Assembly (NCBI GenBank): GCA_947175195.1
Contig: CAMWLQ010000001.1
Location: forward strand, 124,001-188,000
From: an uncultured Clostridia bacterium
GTDB taxonomy: Bacteria > Bacillota > Clostridia > Christensenellales > Pumilibacteraceae
Direction: 5' to 3'
Length of the DNA stretch: 64,000 bases
The first letter of the stretch is position 1; each line of letters starts with the position of its first letter. A program made the translations under genes and the position numbers. Of this stretch, positions 42,465 through 52,001 are shown piece after piece. The notes under the pieces are model-generated. The model searched no databases, was not told the DNA's origin, and worked only from the letters and a program-made list of their open reading frames with translations.

Positions 42465-45400
42465 TTTGCTCTTCTTCCTCCTCTTCTTTCTTTTTAATTG
42501 CAATAATCAACGGAATCAATCCGATCGCAAACATAGGGAAACCTATCATTAATGACGCTGAAAACGCAAATGACCCGAATTTTATCCATGAACCAAATCG
42601 TTTAATCGGATTTGCAATGCCATTGCCTGCACCCATGACATTCCCTAATTTGACAGAAAGGATGTTTGTTAGTGCATTTAATCCTGCCGAGGGCAATACA
42701 ATACTCACAAAGTCGGTTGACCAGTAATCATTACTGATATTCCAATCAGTCTTGCTACCCTCAGTGACTATTCCGCCAGTTACACCCCCTAAAAATCCAA
42801 AAACACCAGCGATTACAAAACCCAAAGGTCCACCTACCATTCCACCCAACGCAAGTCCCAATGTAGAAATTAGTCCGTTTGTAAGTCCACCCCAAAAACC
42901 ATCCCAAAAATCACCACCGGCTATCTTTTCTGCCAATCCACTAAACACCCCTCCCATTACGCTACCGAAAATAATTCCACCCGCAATAGCAAGTATTGTT
43001 CCCACAACCGTCCCTTCCGGATCAGCATTCATAATTGGATTATTGCCGCAATATGCGTACAAATTCATCCCATTTATGCTTGACGGGTCTATATAATCAA
43101 TACCGTCGGGCGAAATAAATCTGCCGAATGCAGGGTCGTAATAACGGCTTTGTAAGTAATACAGTCCAAACTCCCTATCCCAATAATATCCGCGGTATCT
43201 GAACGGATTTTTACTGCCTACCGTAGTTCCGTCATCGTTTATTTGCTTTCCGTTTTTGTCGTACAGCCTGTGATTGCCCCACGCGTCGTACACGTACCTG
43301 CACACCAACTCACCTGATACGCCGTATATAGCGCAAATATCACCGAGCATATTTTTACGGTAATAGTAATCCGTTCCGTTCAAGTTCATTCCGCACACAC
43401 CGCTTTCGTCATAGTAATAATATATCATACCGTTGGGCGTGCCGTCCTTTTCCATCCTCAAATTATTGCCTTGCCAGTAATAGCGCCTGTTACCTTTTTT
43501 TACTCGCATGGCGTTGTAGTCGTATTCCATTACGGTATTATCGATTTTAACGAGCTTGCGTCCGTTCCAAGTTAAATGCTTGCCTAAATAAACAATCGGA
43601 TTGCCGTACGCATCATATTGTATTACCGTATCATTATTATATACTTTTAACTGATCGCCCCATGCCGCATTTTGTCCGCAACCGACGGTCATTGATACAT
43701 AGTCGTATACCTGCGTTGATATGGTTGCTCCATCCGACATCCTGTATGTAGTTTTGGATACTATATTTCCGTTTACATCATACTTATATTCATATCTTTC
43801 ATCAAAGAAATAATTTCTTTCTGATATAATTCTACCGTACTCGTCATAAGCATATCCGGCATAATTCTTATTATTGTTTAATACCGTCGCGATATTACCG
43901 TTGGCATGATAAAGATAAGAGAATACGTCCTCGGTTTTTCCTATGCTCAATGTCTCCGAGAATAACCGTGGATATTTTCTTTCGTCATTGTCGCCATAAT
44001 ACCCGTATTCCGTTTTGAATGTAGTTGATGACAGCGTGGTGCTCTTGTTTTTAAGACGGTAAAGCTCGTCATATGAGTAAGCGCTTGACGGTCCGTTATA
44101 TTCTCTATTCAGCTGTGTAAGCTGCCCGTCTCTGTCCACGACGGTTTTCAACCGTTCAAACGGCGTTTCGCCGTCGTCGGTGTATATTTCCGTTGTGGAA
44201 ATATTGCCCGCACCGTTCATGGCAAGCCCGACCACTCTTAATATAGAATTGTCGCCCTCAAAGCTTGCGGAATACTCGGTTGTCTTTCCGCCGACGTTTA
44301 ACGTTTTGCTTTGGTATTGCACGCCGTTTGTATCGCTTATCGTAACCGTATCCTCGGCGTCGTCACCGTAAACGGCTGTTGCGGAATATCCGCCGCTTTC
44401 GGCAACCGCGGTTACTCGATTTTTGCTGTCATACGTATATTCTATGCCGCCGCCGTTGGCGTAAGTGATTTTGTTTAAATGCTTATAATCATAATCACAC
44501 GTTACCAAAGCTATTTCGCCTATAATAGCCCTTTTCATATTGCCGAACGTGTCGTATTCGAATGTTATTTCCGAGCGATTATCCGATGATTGCGCACTAC
44601 CGTATTGTGCCGACAACAATGCTCCTGTCGCATTGTACGTAATATTATTTACATAGTCGCTTGAGCTGACTTGTTTTACAAAATTCGAATTGGCGTAATA
44701 AGTATTCTTTACCGCCACGCTCGGACTGTTAAGCCCTTGAGGTCCTGTAACCGATTGCACCCAGTCAATACCCTCGCTGTTTTCCGTTAATACGCCGTTT
44801 GAGTCATATGATTTTGTTTGCACATAATCGGAATACGCATAAGTTTCTTCAAAGTAGCCTTTACCTTTGCCGTACTCCCTGTCGCTTACAAGCAGCCCGT
44901 CTTTATATTCATAAACCGATTTGCTATGCGCTTTTCCGTCCACTGTGACCGCCTTTTCCGTTATTTGATGCTCGGCATTATACTTGTACGTACTGCAAGC
45001 AACCTTCTTGTCAACGGGGCTGTACTCATATTGCTTTTCTATATTCCCAAAAGCGTTATACTTAGGCTCGGCAATGTCATCCGGCGTTTCGTACGGCGCT
45101 TTGGTCAAGCGTATATCGTCTATACAAATATTAATGCCCGATACAGTTACGGTGATTGTCTCGTCTTTAGCCACCTTACCTAAGTTGAATGCCGTAAATT
45201 GCCACTTGTCATGCAAGCCGCTATCCAATCTATGCGAAAGACTTCTATAACCGTCAGAGTTGGAAATTCTTACCGATACTGTGGAGGATGTCGATGCACA
45301 TACCCATAATGACAAATATATTATTTCGCCATTCTTTGAACTTGTGACTTCTTTATATGTTTTACTTAATGTTTGATTACCCGCAAAACAGGCTGACCCG

Positions 45401-48400
45401 CAAATACATTTTTCGGTAGTAACTCGCCCGCCCGACCAACCACAGTCGTAATTATCCGCAAAATCGTCATGCACTACGTCAAGCGTATCCGAATAGCTGT
45501 CGGCTAACGCCTTGTAATCGAATCCACACGACGACGCACTGTATACCTTTTTCGGCTTTTTGTATGTACCATCCTCGCCTTTTTCGTACGAATACGTTGC
45601 GGCGGAACATTGCGAGTTAAACGAGGTAACGGAAAGTATGTCGTTATACTCGGTATAACACGACGCCACAATATCCGTTACATGATTGTCTTGATCGGTC
45701 GGCTCTATCCTGCCCGTATAATTTACACTTGTGGTTTCGCGGTCATCCTCGCCATATCCGATTGAAATTACACTCACTTTAGCGTTACTGCCGAATGTAT
45801 AAATCAAGCTCTTATAATTGCCCGCACCGTCCTTTGAGCTCTTATCCAAAACGGTAAAACTGCTATCCGTTATTTCAAATTCAGTGGTGGCGGAATACGG
45901 AGAATTGACATTGCCGTTGCACTTTTTTATCGAGGTCAAGACATTGCCGTCATACTCGTATTCGGCAACCACGGTGCTGCTTGCAAAACTGTATTTCAAT
46001 TGCGTCAATAAGCCGCCCGTGTAAACAAAACTTACATTTCGCCTTTTGCCGCTTATCGTTCGTCCCGCAGCAACATTGGTTATAAGTCCTGTTGACGAAT
46101 CGTACTCGATTTGCATACAATATGGCATAATAGGATTATCGGGCGTTGACGGATATTGATGGATAGAGGACAGCCTGTAAACGCCTTTGACGTTCTTAAA
46201 TACCAATGCGTTATTACTTCGATCCAAAAGAACAACTGTTCCGTTTTCGGCTTTAAACAAATCAAAACCAAGCTCTTCGTTTCTTATATCGCTGCGCCCG
46301 TCGGCGGTCGAATATCCGCTGCTGAATGTATGCTTTTTGCCGTCTTTATCTATATAACTCCACTGCTCTCCTTGATTTATAAGTTCCTGCTGTAAGTTAA
46401 GCCGCCAGCCCGTGCCCACGCCGTGATCGCCACCGTCGCTTTTGTATGTACGCGAAATCGCTATGGGGAAATCCGAGTCCGAGGATGTAAAGTCTTTAAA
46501 TGCGTAATATAGCTCACCCGAGCTTATATTTACGGCGCCGCTGCCGCTGACACCAAAGTCTTGCGTTATATTGCAATCGTCCAATTCGACGCCCGTCTTT
46601 TTGTAAACGGTTAATTGCGCCGTTGCCTCAACACCATTTTCTTCATACTGTACTGTTACCTTTGCCGTATTTTCTCCGACCTTTAATTTAACAATTCGAG
46701 GCGATATTACTAACTGTCCGTTGCTAATAGTATTTTGACTGCCGTCCGAGTAAGACGCAACAACCTCCATTCCGGTTGTATCGAATCTATAGCCGGCACC
46801 GGCATAATACATTATATCTTTAGGTTTTTTGACAATGGTAATCCCGGTTAATTTTCTTTTCACATCGATTGTCTTTTGGCAAAGCACTATTGTTCCACGT
46901 TCGGTGTAACTGAAATCTACAATTTTTTCGCCCACGTGCGTTAGTGTCCTATCTAATATATTAAAGTTGGTTACTCGTCTGGAATCACCAAGGTCGTATA
47001 TCGCTTCTACGTAAAAATCATCATTGCTGAGAATATCATCTTGCAAAAATACCCTACGGATATTTTCTACGCTAATACCGACTAATTTTCTATCCAAGAC
47101 CGTAACAGAAAAATATGTATACAGGGTTTTAAAGCCATTCCAATAACTGATTTTTACTTGTTGCTGCTCTTTTACTTGATCAAAGACGGTGGGGTCTATT
47201 TCTAAATCATAAGTCTTAATTACTTTCCTCGTGCCGTCAATATAAATCCCTTCTACAACCAATCCGTCAAGTGAAATTTGATCGTATATATAGTATTCCG
47301 TCTTATTTGGTAGCTGAGTAACTTCTATGCTAATAAAATGATTCGGCTCTTCGGGTATCGGATCGTCATTCACAAACGCATTATATGCTGTTAATGCATT
47401 GATTTTTCCGGTCATAATTTGCTGTGTTACTTTATCCAATTTTTCCAAAAGCGTAGAAGTATCTTCCCCGTACTCTATAGGCGGAATATTAGGGAGCATT
47501 CCTGCCAAGTATGCATAAATATTTTTTTCAAAACATTCGGGATAGTCTACATTATCCAACTGTTCGCATACAAAATTAGTTACAGGAACAATCGCCCCGC
47601 CTTCTACCATCATGCGCGGGGTTTCATAATTGGCAGTAAATGTTTGCGTCAAAAAATCCAAGATTATAGCTTGCTTTTCCTCGTCATCTTTATTGACTAC
47701 CAAACAAGCCTCTTCGTACAAGCTGACGTTATAAACGAACGGCTCCGATTGCGGAAGATGCGCAACGTCCCATTCTTGATCTAAACCGTTATCGGCAACC
47801 ATGTTGCTTATGAGCCCAATCCAATACGGCGCACCTATTATACCGCAAATCTCTTCGCGTTCGAGTAAGCCGATTAGCTCGTTAAATCCAATTGTATTAT
47901 CGGTTAATATAACGCCGTGATTATATAATGCCTCAAAGAAATCAAACAGCTCCATTACGTTTTCGTAAACGATGTTGCCGTCATTATCATAAAACAGCTT
48001 ACCCGTTGACTGCATAAATATACGCGCTAAATCGCTTGTATGAGCTATTATATATTTGTGCTCTCCGAATTGTTCTTTTATTTTATCTGCATATTCTATA
48101 AAAGCATCAATAGTATAGTTTTCGGGTATTTCGATTTCACATTCCTCGAATATCCCACGGTTATAGTAAAACGCCACTACACCACTCGAAATCGGGTAGC
48201 CCATCAAATTTCCGTTTTCTTTATTGATAACATTGCCCACAGCGCCTTCCGACGCAAACACGCTTGTATCGATATAATCGTCTAACGGCAAAAATATTTC
48301 GGAATACTGTCTTATGAATTCACTGCATTCCGAGGTAATTACCATATCCGGTAATTCACCATTGGACTCAAACTCCATGCGAAACCGTTCAGTCATTAAT

Positions 48401-48573
48401 TCGGCATTATCTATACCGACTACTTCAAATTTAATTTCGGGATTAACCGACTCGTAATATATATTTGCAAAAGAATTATACAAATTCTCATATTGTTTCA
48501 TGCACCAAATAACAATTTTGTTATTTTCGTCGGAATCGGATTTTACGTTAATATTGTCGATTTTCTTTGTCAT
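42451..48573 (-). CDS. 2040-residue RHS protein with N-terminal solute-binding domain, three Ig-like domains and a glycine-zipper tip
   Basis: Domains in order: an ABC solute-binding fold (family 1-like, about 18-400; e.g. GYPISSGVVAFYYN, PYWIGLISNM); three Ig-like (Big_3-type) repeats (about 410-487, 490-562, 565-650); a DUF6531-like start (GELYYAFKDFTSSDSDFPIAISRTY, about 690-715); RHS/YD repeats; the RHS core end (YYDPAFGRFISPDGIDY near 1820, then NLYAYCGNNPIMNADPEG); and a Gly-rich hydrophobic tip (about 1850-2030) ending in a Lys/Glu run. There is no signal peptide: an in-frame TAA lies seven codons before ATG 48573. GGGGTGG is a good ribosome site, and the gene has a consensus promoter. 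The tip is not a recognised toxin; a membrane-active tip is a guess. Confidence 0.82.
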   Translation of the reverse strand: MTKKIDNINVKSDSDENNKIVIWCMKQYENLYNSFANIYYESVNPEIKFEVVGIDNAELMTERFRMEFESNGELPDMVITSECSEFIRQYSEIFLPLDDYIDTSVFASEGAVGNVINKENGNLMGYPISSGVVAFYYNRGIFEECEIEIPENYTIDAFIEYADKIKEQFGEHKYIIAHTSDLARIFMQSTGKLFYDNDGNIVYENVMELFDFFEALYNHGVILTDNTIGFNELIGLLEREEICGIIGAPYWIGLISNMVADNGLDQEWDVAHLPQSEPFVYNVSLYEEACLVVNKDDEEKQAIILDFLTQTFTANYETPRMMVEGGAIVPVTNFVCEQLDNVDYPECFEKNIYAYLAGMLPNIPPIEYGEDTSTLLEKLDKVTQQIMTGKINALTAYNAFVNDDPIPEEPNHFISIEVTQLPNKTEYYIYDQISLDGLVVEGIYIDGTRKVIKTYDLEIDPTVFDQVKEQQQVKISYWNGFKTLYTYFSVTVLDRKLVGISVENIRRVFLQDDILSNDDFYVEAIYDLGDSRRVTNFNILDRTLTHVGEKIVDFSYTERGTIVLCQKTIDVKRKLTGITIVKKPKDIMYYAGAGYRFDTTGMEVVASYSDGSQNTISNGQLVISPRIVKLKVGENTAKVTVQYEENGVEATAQLTVYKKTGVELDDCNITQDFGVSGSGAVNISSGELYYAFKDFTSSDSDFPIAISRTYKSDGGDHGVGTGWRLNLQQELINQGEQWSYIDKDGKKHTFSSGYSTADGRSDIRNEELGFDLFKAENGTVVLLDRSNNALVFKNVKGVYRLSSIHQYPSTPDNPIMPYCMQIEYDSSTGLITNVAAGRTISGKRRNVSFVYTGGLLTQLKYSFASSTVVAEYEYDGNVLTSIKKCNGNVNSPYSATTEFEITDSSFTVLDKSSKDGAGNYKSLIYTFGSNAKVSVISIGYGEDDRETTSVNYTGRIEPTDQDNHVTDIVASCYTEYNDILSVTSFNSQCSAATYSYEKGEDGTYKKPKKVYSASSCGFDYKALADSYSDTLDVVHDDFADNYDCGWSGGRVTTEKCICGSACFAGNQTLSKTYKEVTSSKNGEIIYLSLWVCASTSSTVSVRISNSDGYRSLSHRLDSGLHDKWQFTAFNLGKVAKDETITVTVSGINICIDDIRLTKAPYETPDDIAEPKYNAFGNIEKQYEYSPVDKKVACSTYKYNAEHQITEKAVTVDGKAHSKSVYEYKDGLLVSDREYGKGKGYFEETYAYSDYVQTKSYDSNGVLTENSEGIDWVQSVTGPQGLNSPSVAVKNTYYANSNFVKQVSSSDYVNNITYNATGALLSAQYGSAQSSDNRSEITFEYDTFGNMKRAIIGEIALVTCDYDYKHLNKITYANGGGIEYTYDSKNRVTAVAESGGYSATAVYGDDAEDTVTISDTNGVQYQSKTLNVGGKTTEYSASFEGDNSILRVVGLAMNGAGNISTTEIYTDDGETPFERLKTVVDRDGQLTQLNREYNGPSSAYSYDELYRLKNKSTTLSSTTFKTEYGYYGDNDERKYPRLFSETLSIGKTEDVFSYLYHANGNIATVLNNNKNYAGYAYDEYGRIISERNYFFDERYEYKYDVNGNIVSKTTYRMSDGATISTQVYDYVSMTVGCGQNAAWGDQLKVYNNDTVIQYDAYGNPIVYLGKHLTWNGRKLVKIDNTVMEYDYNAMRVKKGNRRYYWQGNNLRMEKDGTPNGMIYYYYDESGVCGMNLNGTDYYYRKNMLGDICAIYGVSGELVCRYVYDAWGNHRLYDKNGKQINDDGTTVGSKNPFRYRGYYWDREFGLYYLQSRYYDPAFGRFISPDGIDYIDPSSINGMNLYAYCGNNPIMNADPEGTVVGTILAIAGGIIFGSVMGGVFSGLAEKIAGGDFWDGFWGGLTNGLISTLGLALGGMVGGPLGFVIAGVFGFLGGVTGGIVTEGSKTDWNISNDYWSTDFVSIVLPSAGLNALTNILSVKLGNVMGAGNGIANPIKRFGSWIKFGSFAFSASLMIGFPMFAIGLIPLIIAIKKKEEEEEEQNGTT

Positions 48574-48596
48574 AAAGCCACCCCTTTTTTTCGGTT

Positions 48597-48625
48597 ATTT
48601 TATCATATATTTATAATATTGTCAA
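48597..48625 (-). promoter_or_regulatory. Consensus promoter of the RHS gene
   Basis: On the minus strand: TTGACA (48625-48620), a 17-nt spacer and TAAAAT (48602-48597), about 24 nt before the ATG. Confidence 0.8.
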
Positions 48626-48630
48626 TAAAA

Positions 48631-50205
48631 CTATTTCAGTTCAAACCAGAAGGTACTGCCCTTGCCTATTTTCGATATAATGCCGAATTCGGCGTTGTGC
48701 GCGGTGAGTATGCTCTTGCAAATGGATAGACCGAGCCCCGATCCAACCGCCGTGCGCGTAGAGTGCGCGGAACGGTAATACCTATCCCAAACGGAATCCA
48801 ACTCGGACTGTTCTATGCCGCTGCCGTGGTCGGTTACCTCCACTCGCACGCCGCCGTCTTGCTTTTTGACGCGCAAAATAATCGTCTTGTCGTCGCCGCA
48901 ATAATTGACGGCGTTGCCGATAAGATTGTACAGCACTTGTTCTATCTTGGGCTTGTCGCATGTTGCTACCGCGTCGGAGTCTATGTCGTGCAACAGCTTT
49001 ATTCCGTCGCGCTCGCGCACCACGTCAAAACGCTCCAGCACGGCGGCGGCGATTTCCGACAAATCGGTGCTATCGAACTTATACTCGGTAACGCCCGATT
49101 GGAGTTTGGAATAGTTGAGCACGTCGCCCACAAGCGCGGTCAGCCTGTCCGCCTCGGCAATTATAACGCCCGCGGTTTTTTCACGCTTTTTCTCGTCCAT
49201 AGGCATGTCGCGCAGCATTTCCGCATACGCGCGAATCATTGTGAGCGGCGTGCGAATATCGTGCGACACGTTGGCTACTATATCGCGCTGGAGCTGTTCC
49301 GCCTTTTGAATATTTTGCGTGGCGGCGTTGAGCGCACACGCGAGGTTTTCGTACTCGTTAAAGCCCGCGCCCGAAAATACAACGTTATAATCGCCTTCCG
49401 CCAAACGCTTGGCTTTTTGCGAAAAGTCGGTAAGATGTTTTGTTTGGTGCCGCGACGCGAAAAACGCAAACACGAACGCCAAAACAAGCACTATAATAGT
49501 GCATAAAGCAAGAACGTATATTATTTTTACCGTTTGCTGATTCCACACGTCGTAAGGTTTCATTACAAGCAGGTATGCAGTGCCGCCGTCCTCAGTGGCG
49601 TGCGGGCTACCCTTACACAAGTACGTGCCGAACGGAGTATCTACCTTGCACTGCTTGCCGCTCGAAAACACCGACTTAAAATCCAGCTTATCCATTACCG
49701 CATCGAACAAATCGCTGTCGTCGCTTATGCCGTTGCCCATATCGTCGACCATTATGCAAATGTCGTTTTTGCCGTTTTCGTCAACCTCGAACACAGCAAT
49801 AGCAATCGGCTTGTTGCCGCGCGCAACGTCAAGCAGCCTGTTCTTGTACAGCATGATAAAGCTGTTGTCGTCCACCTTCTTCGGAAAGCCAGCCGACGCG
49901 GAACGCTCTATCCGCTTAACCTCTTCCTCCATCATCCTGCCGTAAAACGTGTTCAAGCCCGATAGGAACACGGCAAAAAACAGTATCAACAGTATAAGCG
50001 AAAACAAACAATAGTCCAAGGTAGTGCGCACCGTCATGGACTTAATAAGCGGCAACCGCTTTTTTTGCTTGCCCAAAATAGGCGCAGGCACGCACTCGGT
50101 CTTTTGCGCATCGCCCTCGCCCGCCGTTTCGGACTGCGGCGCACTTTCAGCCTGAGCTTTGTCCGTTTCGGGTATTATATTTTTGTTTTCGCTTTCGTTT
50201 TCCAT
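48631..50205 (-). CDS. Orphan sensor histidine kinase
   Basis: A 524-residue membrane kinase. An acidic N-terminus (about 1-55) precedes the first membrane segment (about 70-93), an outside sensor region (about 95-225), a second segment (about 228-252), a HAMP linker, a DHp helix with NVSHDIRTPLTMIRAYAEML and an ATP-binding domain with NLIGNAVNYC (N box), DHGSGIE (G1) and GSGLGLSI (G2). No response regulator is next to it. ATG 50205 sits 11 nt after a promoter -10, with no Shine-Dalgarno, so the leader is only a few bases. It lies just upstream of the RHS gene, but that gene has its own promoter. Confidence 0.88.
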   Translation of the reverse strand: MENESENKNIIPETDKAQAESAPQSETAGEGDAQKTECVPAPILGKQKKRLPLIKSMTVRTTLDYCLFSLILLILFFAVFLSGLNTFYGRMMEEEVKRIERSASAGFPKKVDDNSFIMLYKNRLLDVARGNKPIAIAVFEVDENGKNDICIMVDDMGNGISDDSDLFDAVMDKLDFKSVFSSGKQCKVDTPFGTYLCKGSPHATEDGGTAYLLVMKPYDVWNQQTVKIIYVLALCTIIVLVLAFVFAFFASRHQTKHLTDFSQKAKRLAEGDYNVVFSGAGFNEYENLACALNAATQNIQKAEQLQRDIVANVSHDIRTPLTMIRAYAEMLRDMPMDEKKREKTAGVIIAEADRLTALVGDVLNYSKLQSGVTEYKFDSTDLSEIAAAVLERFDVVRERDGIKLLHDIDSDAVATCDKPKIEQVLYNLIGNAVNYCGDDKTIILRVKKQDGGVRVEVTDHGSGIEQSELDSVWDRYYRSAHSTRTAVGSGLGLSICKSILTAHNAEFGIISKIGKGSTFWFELK

Positions 50206-50216
50206 GATATAACACC

Positions 50217-50245
50217 AGTATACCATGAAAGTGTGTATAAGTCAA
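50217..50245 (-). promoter_or_regulatory. Promoter of the sensor kinase gene, near-leaderless
   Basis: On the minus strand: TTGACT (50245-50240), a 17-nt spacer and TATACT (50222-50217). The ATG is 11 nt after the -10, giving a leader of about 4 nt. Confidence 0.65.
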
Positions 50246-50256
50246 TAAACAAATAA

Positions 50257-50289
50257 TTCCGAATTCATAATTCCGAATTCCGAATTATT
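50257..50289. repeat. Cluster of AATTCCGAATT repeats at the rubrerythrin stop
   Basis: Two overlapping copies (AATTCCGAATTCATAATTCC, then GAATTCCGAATTATTC) directly follow the rubrerythrin stop codon. In the sense of the gene the unit is TAAxxTTCGGAATT. Confidence 0.7.
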
Positions 50290-50829
50290 CTAATAATTCT
50301 CCGCCTTCATCTCGAAAAACGCTTTGGGGTGCGCGCACACGGGGCAAACCTCGGGTGCGCTGTCGGCAACCACCATATGCCCGCAGTTAAGGCATACCCA
50401 AACGACCTGCACGCCCTTGTTGAACACCTCGTTCTTTTCGATATTGGCGGCAAGCTTTACGTACCGCTCCTCGTGCGTTTTTTCGATAGCCGCGACCTTG
50501 CGGAACAGCTCCGCGATAGAGGAGAAACCTTCCGCGTCCGCCTCCTCGGCAAACGTCTTGTACATGTCCGTCCACTCAAAGTGCTCGCCGTCGGCGGCGT
50601 CTTTTAGGTTGGTAAGCGTTTCGGGCATGCCGCCGTGCAGTAGCTTAAACCAAATTTTGGCGTGCTCCTTCTCGTTGGACGCCGTTTCGGCAAAGATAGC
50701 GGCAATTTGCTCGTACCCGTCCTTTTTAGCGCGGGACGAATAGTAATCGTACTTGTTGCGCGCCATGCTCTCGCCCGAAAACGCGGTCATAAGATTTTCT
50801 TCCGTTTTAGTGCCTTTAAGATTTTTCAT
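50290..50829 (-). CDS. Rubrerythrin
   Basis: A 179-residue rubrerythrin, the di-iron peroxide-reducing protein of anaerobes. The N-terminal ferritin-like domain has the Glu ligands ([33 protein letters not shown]), and the C-terminal rubredoxin domain has CLNCGH and CPVCAHP, the four Cys iron site. AAGGAG lies 8 nt before ATG 50829; the longer frame upstream has no ribosome site. A TATAAT box lies upstream without a clear -35. It marks an oxygen-sensitive lifestyle. Confidence 0.95.
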   Translation of the reverse strand: MKNLKGTKTEENLMTAFSGESMARNKYDYYSSRAKKDGYEQIAAIFAETASNEKEHAKIWFKLLHGGMPETLTNLKDAADGEHFEWTDMYKTFAEEADAEGFSSIAELFRKVAAIEKTHEERYVKLAANIEKNEVFNKGVQVVWVCLNCGHMVVADSAPEVCPVCAHPKAFFEMKAENY

Positions 50830-50930
50830 GCGACAAAGCTCCTTGCATAAATTTGTAGTACGATTATACAATATCCGCAGGCGCATATCTTGATTGAAAT
50901 AGTTGATTTATGCGTTTTTTTGCAACATAA

Positions 50931-50957
50931 AAGCCGCACGGATATTCCATGCGGCTT
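50931..50957 (-). terminator. Terminator of the glucokinase gene
   Basis: AAGCCGCA and TGCGGCTT arms (with GG/CC extending the stem) followed by TTTTATG on the minus strand. Confidence 0.75.
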
Positions 50958-50984
50958 AATTAATTCTTAATTATAAATTCTCAA

Positions 50985-51932
50985 TTATTTGACATCCGCG
51001 TAAATAAGTCCGGCTGCGCCGATGATACCCGCGTCGTTGCCCAGCTGCGCCGTAAGAATATCAAAGCGCGGCGTATCGGCAAAGCCGTAGTTCCTGTCCT
51101 TGCAGTAGTCCTTGAGCTTATAAATAAGGTAGTCGCCCTGAGCGCATACGCCGCCGCCCAGTATTATCGCCTGCGGACGGAAAATATTGGCAAAGTTGAG
51201 CATACCCTCGCCAAGATACTTTACGTAATAATCTACAACTGCATTGGCGGACTTATCGCCTGTTTTGCTGCACTCGAACGCCGTCCTGCCGTCCACGTCG
51301 TCGAGCGTGGGCGAAAACTTCCACATAGCCGAATTTTTATCGGCAAGCATAGCCTTTTTTGTTTCGCGTATAAGCGCGGTCGCGCTGCAATACGCCTCCA
51401 TGCACCCGCGCCTACCGCACGAACACGGCTCGCCGTCCACAACAAGCACCATGTGTCCCATTTCCGCGCCCTTGCTTTCGTTGCCCTCGTACAGCTTGCC
51501 GTTAAGAACAATTCCGCCGCCCACACCCGTGCCGAGCGTGAGGAAAATGGTGTCGGTGTACGTTCTGCCCACACCGAACATTGTTTCGCCAAGCGCGGCA
51601 ACGTTTGCGTCGTTGCTCACCTTGATATGACGGTTGATCATTCGCGCAAGCTCATCCACCAGCGCGACGTGGTGCCAGTTAAGGTTGAACGCGCGATCGA
51701 CCGTTCCACGCGCGGAATTGATTGCGCCCGGGCAGCCTATGCCCACGCCCAAAAAATCGCGGTCGTTAATATCCACGAGCGACTTTATCAAGTGCCCTAT
51801 GTCGGAAATAATCTTGTGCGGACCGCCGGCAACGTCGGTCACGACCTTATCCTTTTTCAGTATTTTACCGTTTTGATCGACAACGCCCACCTTGACGGAC
51901 ATTCCGCCTATATCAACACCTACGCAATACAT
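50985..51932 (-). CDS. ROK-family glucokinase
   Basis: A 315-residue sugar kinase of the ROK family. The N-terminal phosphate-binding motif is VDIGGMSVKVGVVD (about 6-19), the catalytic block NDANVAALGE is present, and the zinc site CSCGRRGCMEAYCS (about 175-188) is complete. Glucose is the likely substrate. GGAGG precedes ATG 51932; the frame runs further upstream without a ribosome site. The stop is followed by TAATTGAGAATTTATAATTAAG, a relative of the repeat behind the 7164 gene, and then the terminator. Confidence 0.9.
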   Translation of the reverse strand: MYCVGVDIGGMSVKVGVVDQNGKILKKDKVVTDVAGGPHKIISDIGHLIKSLVDINDRDFLGVGIGCPGAINSARGTVDRAFNLNWHHVALVDELARMINRHIKVSNDANVAALGETMFGVGRTYTDTIFLTLGTGVGGGIVLNGKLYEGNESKGAEMGHMVLVVDGEPCSCGRRGCMEAYCSATALIRETKKAMLADKNSAMWKFSPTLDDVDGRTAFECSKTGDKSANAVVDYYVKYLGEGMLNFANIFRPQAIILGGGVCAQGDYLIYKLKDYCKDRNYGFADTPRFDILTAQLGNDAGIIGAAGLIYADVK

Positions 51933-51964
51933 ATTTCCCTCCGAGATTATTATGTGTATTATAA

Positions 51965-51996
51965 GCAAAGTAAAGCCATAGCGCGCGGCTATGGCA
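51965..51996 (-). terminator. Terminator of the acidic membrane protein gene
   Basis: GCCATAGC and GCTATGGC arms with a CGCGC loop and, on the minus strand, TTTACTTT. Confidence 0.75.
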
Positions 51997-52001
51997 ATTT
52001 A

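Noticed and set aside
42451..43050. RHS tip as a known nuclease, deaminase or ADP-ribosyltransferase toxin
   Set aside because: No catalytic motif is visible; the tip is hydrophobic and Gly-rich, so no enzyme is claimed.
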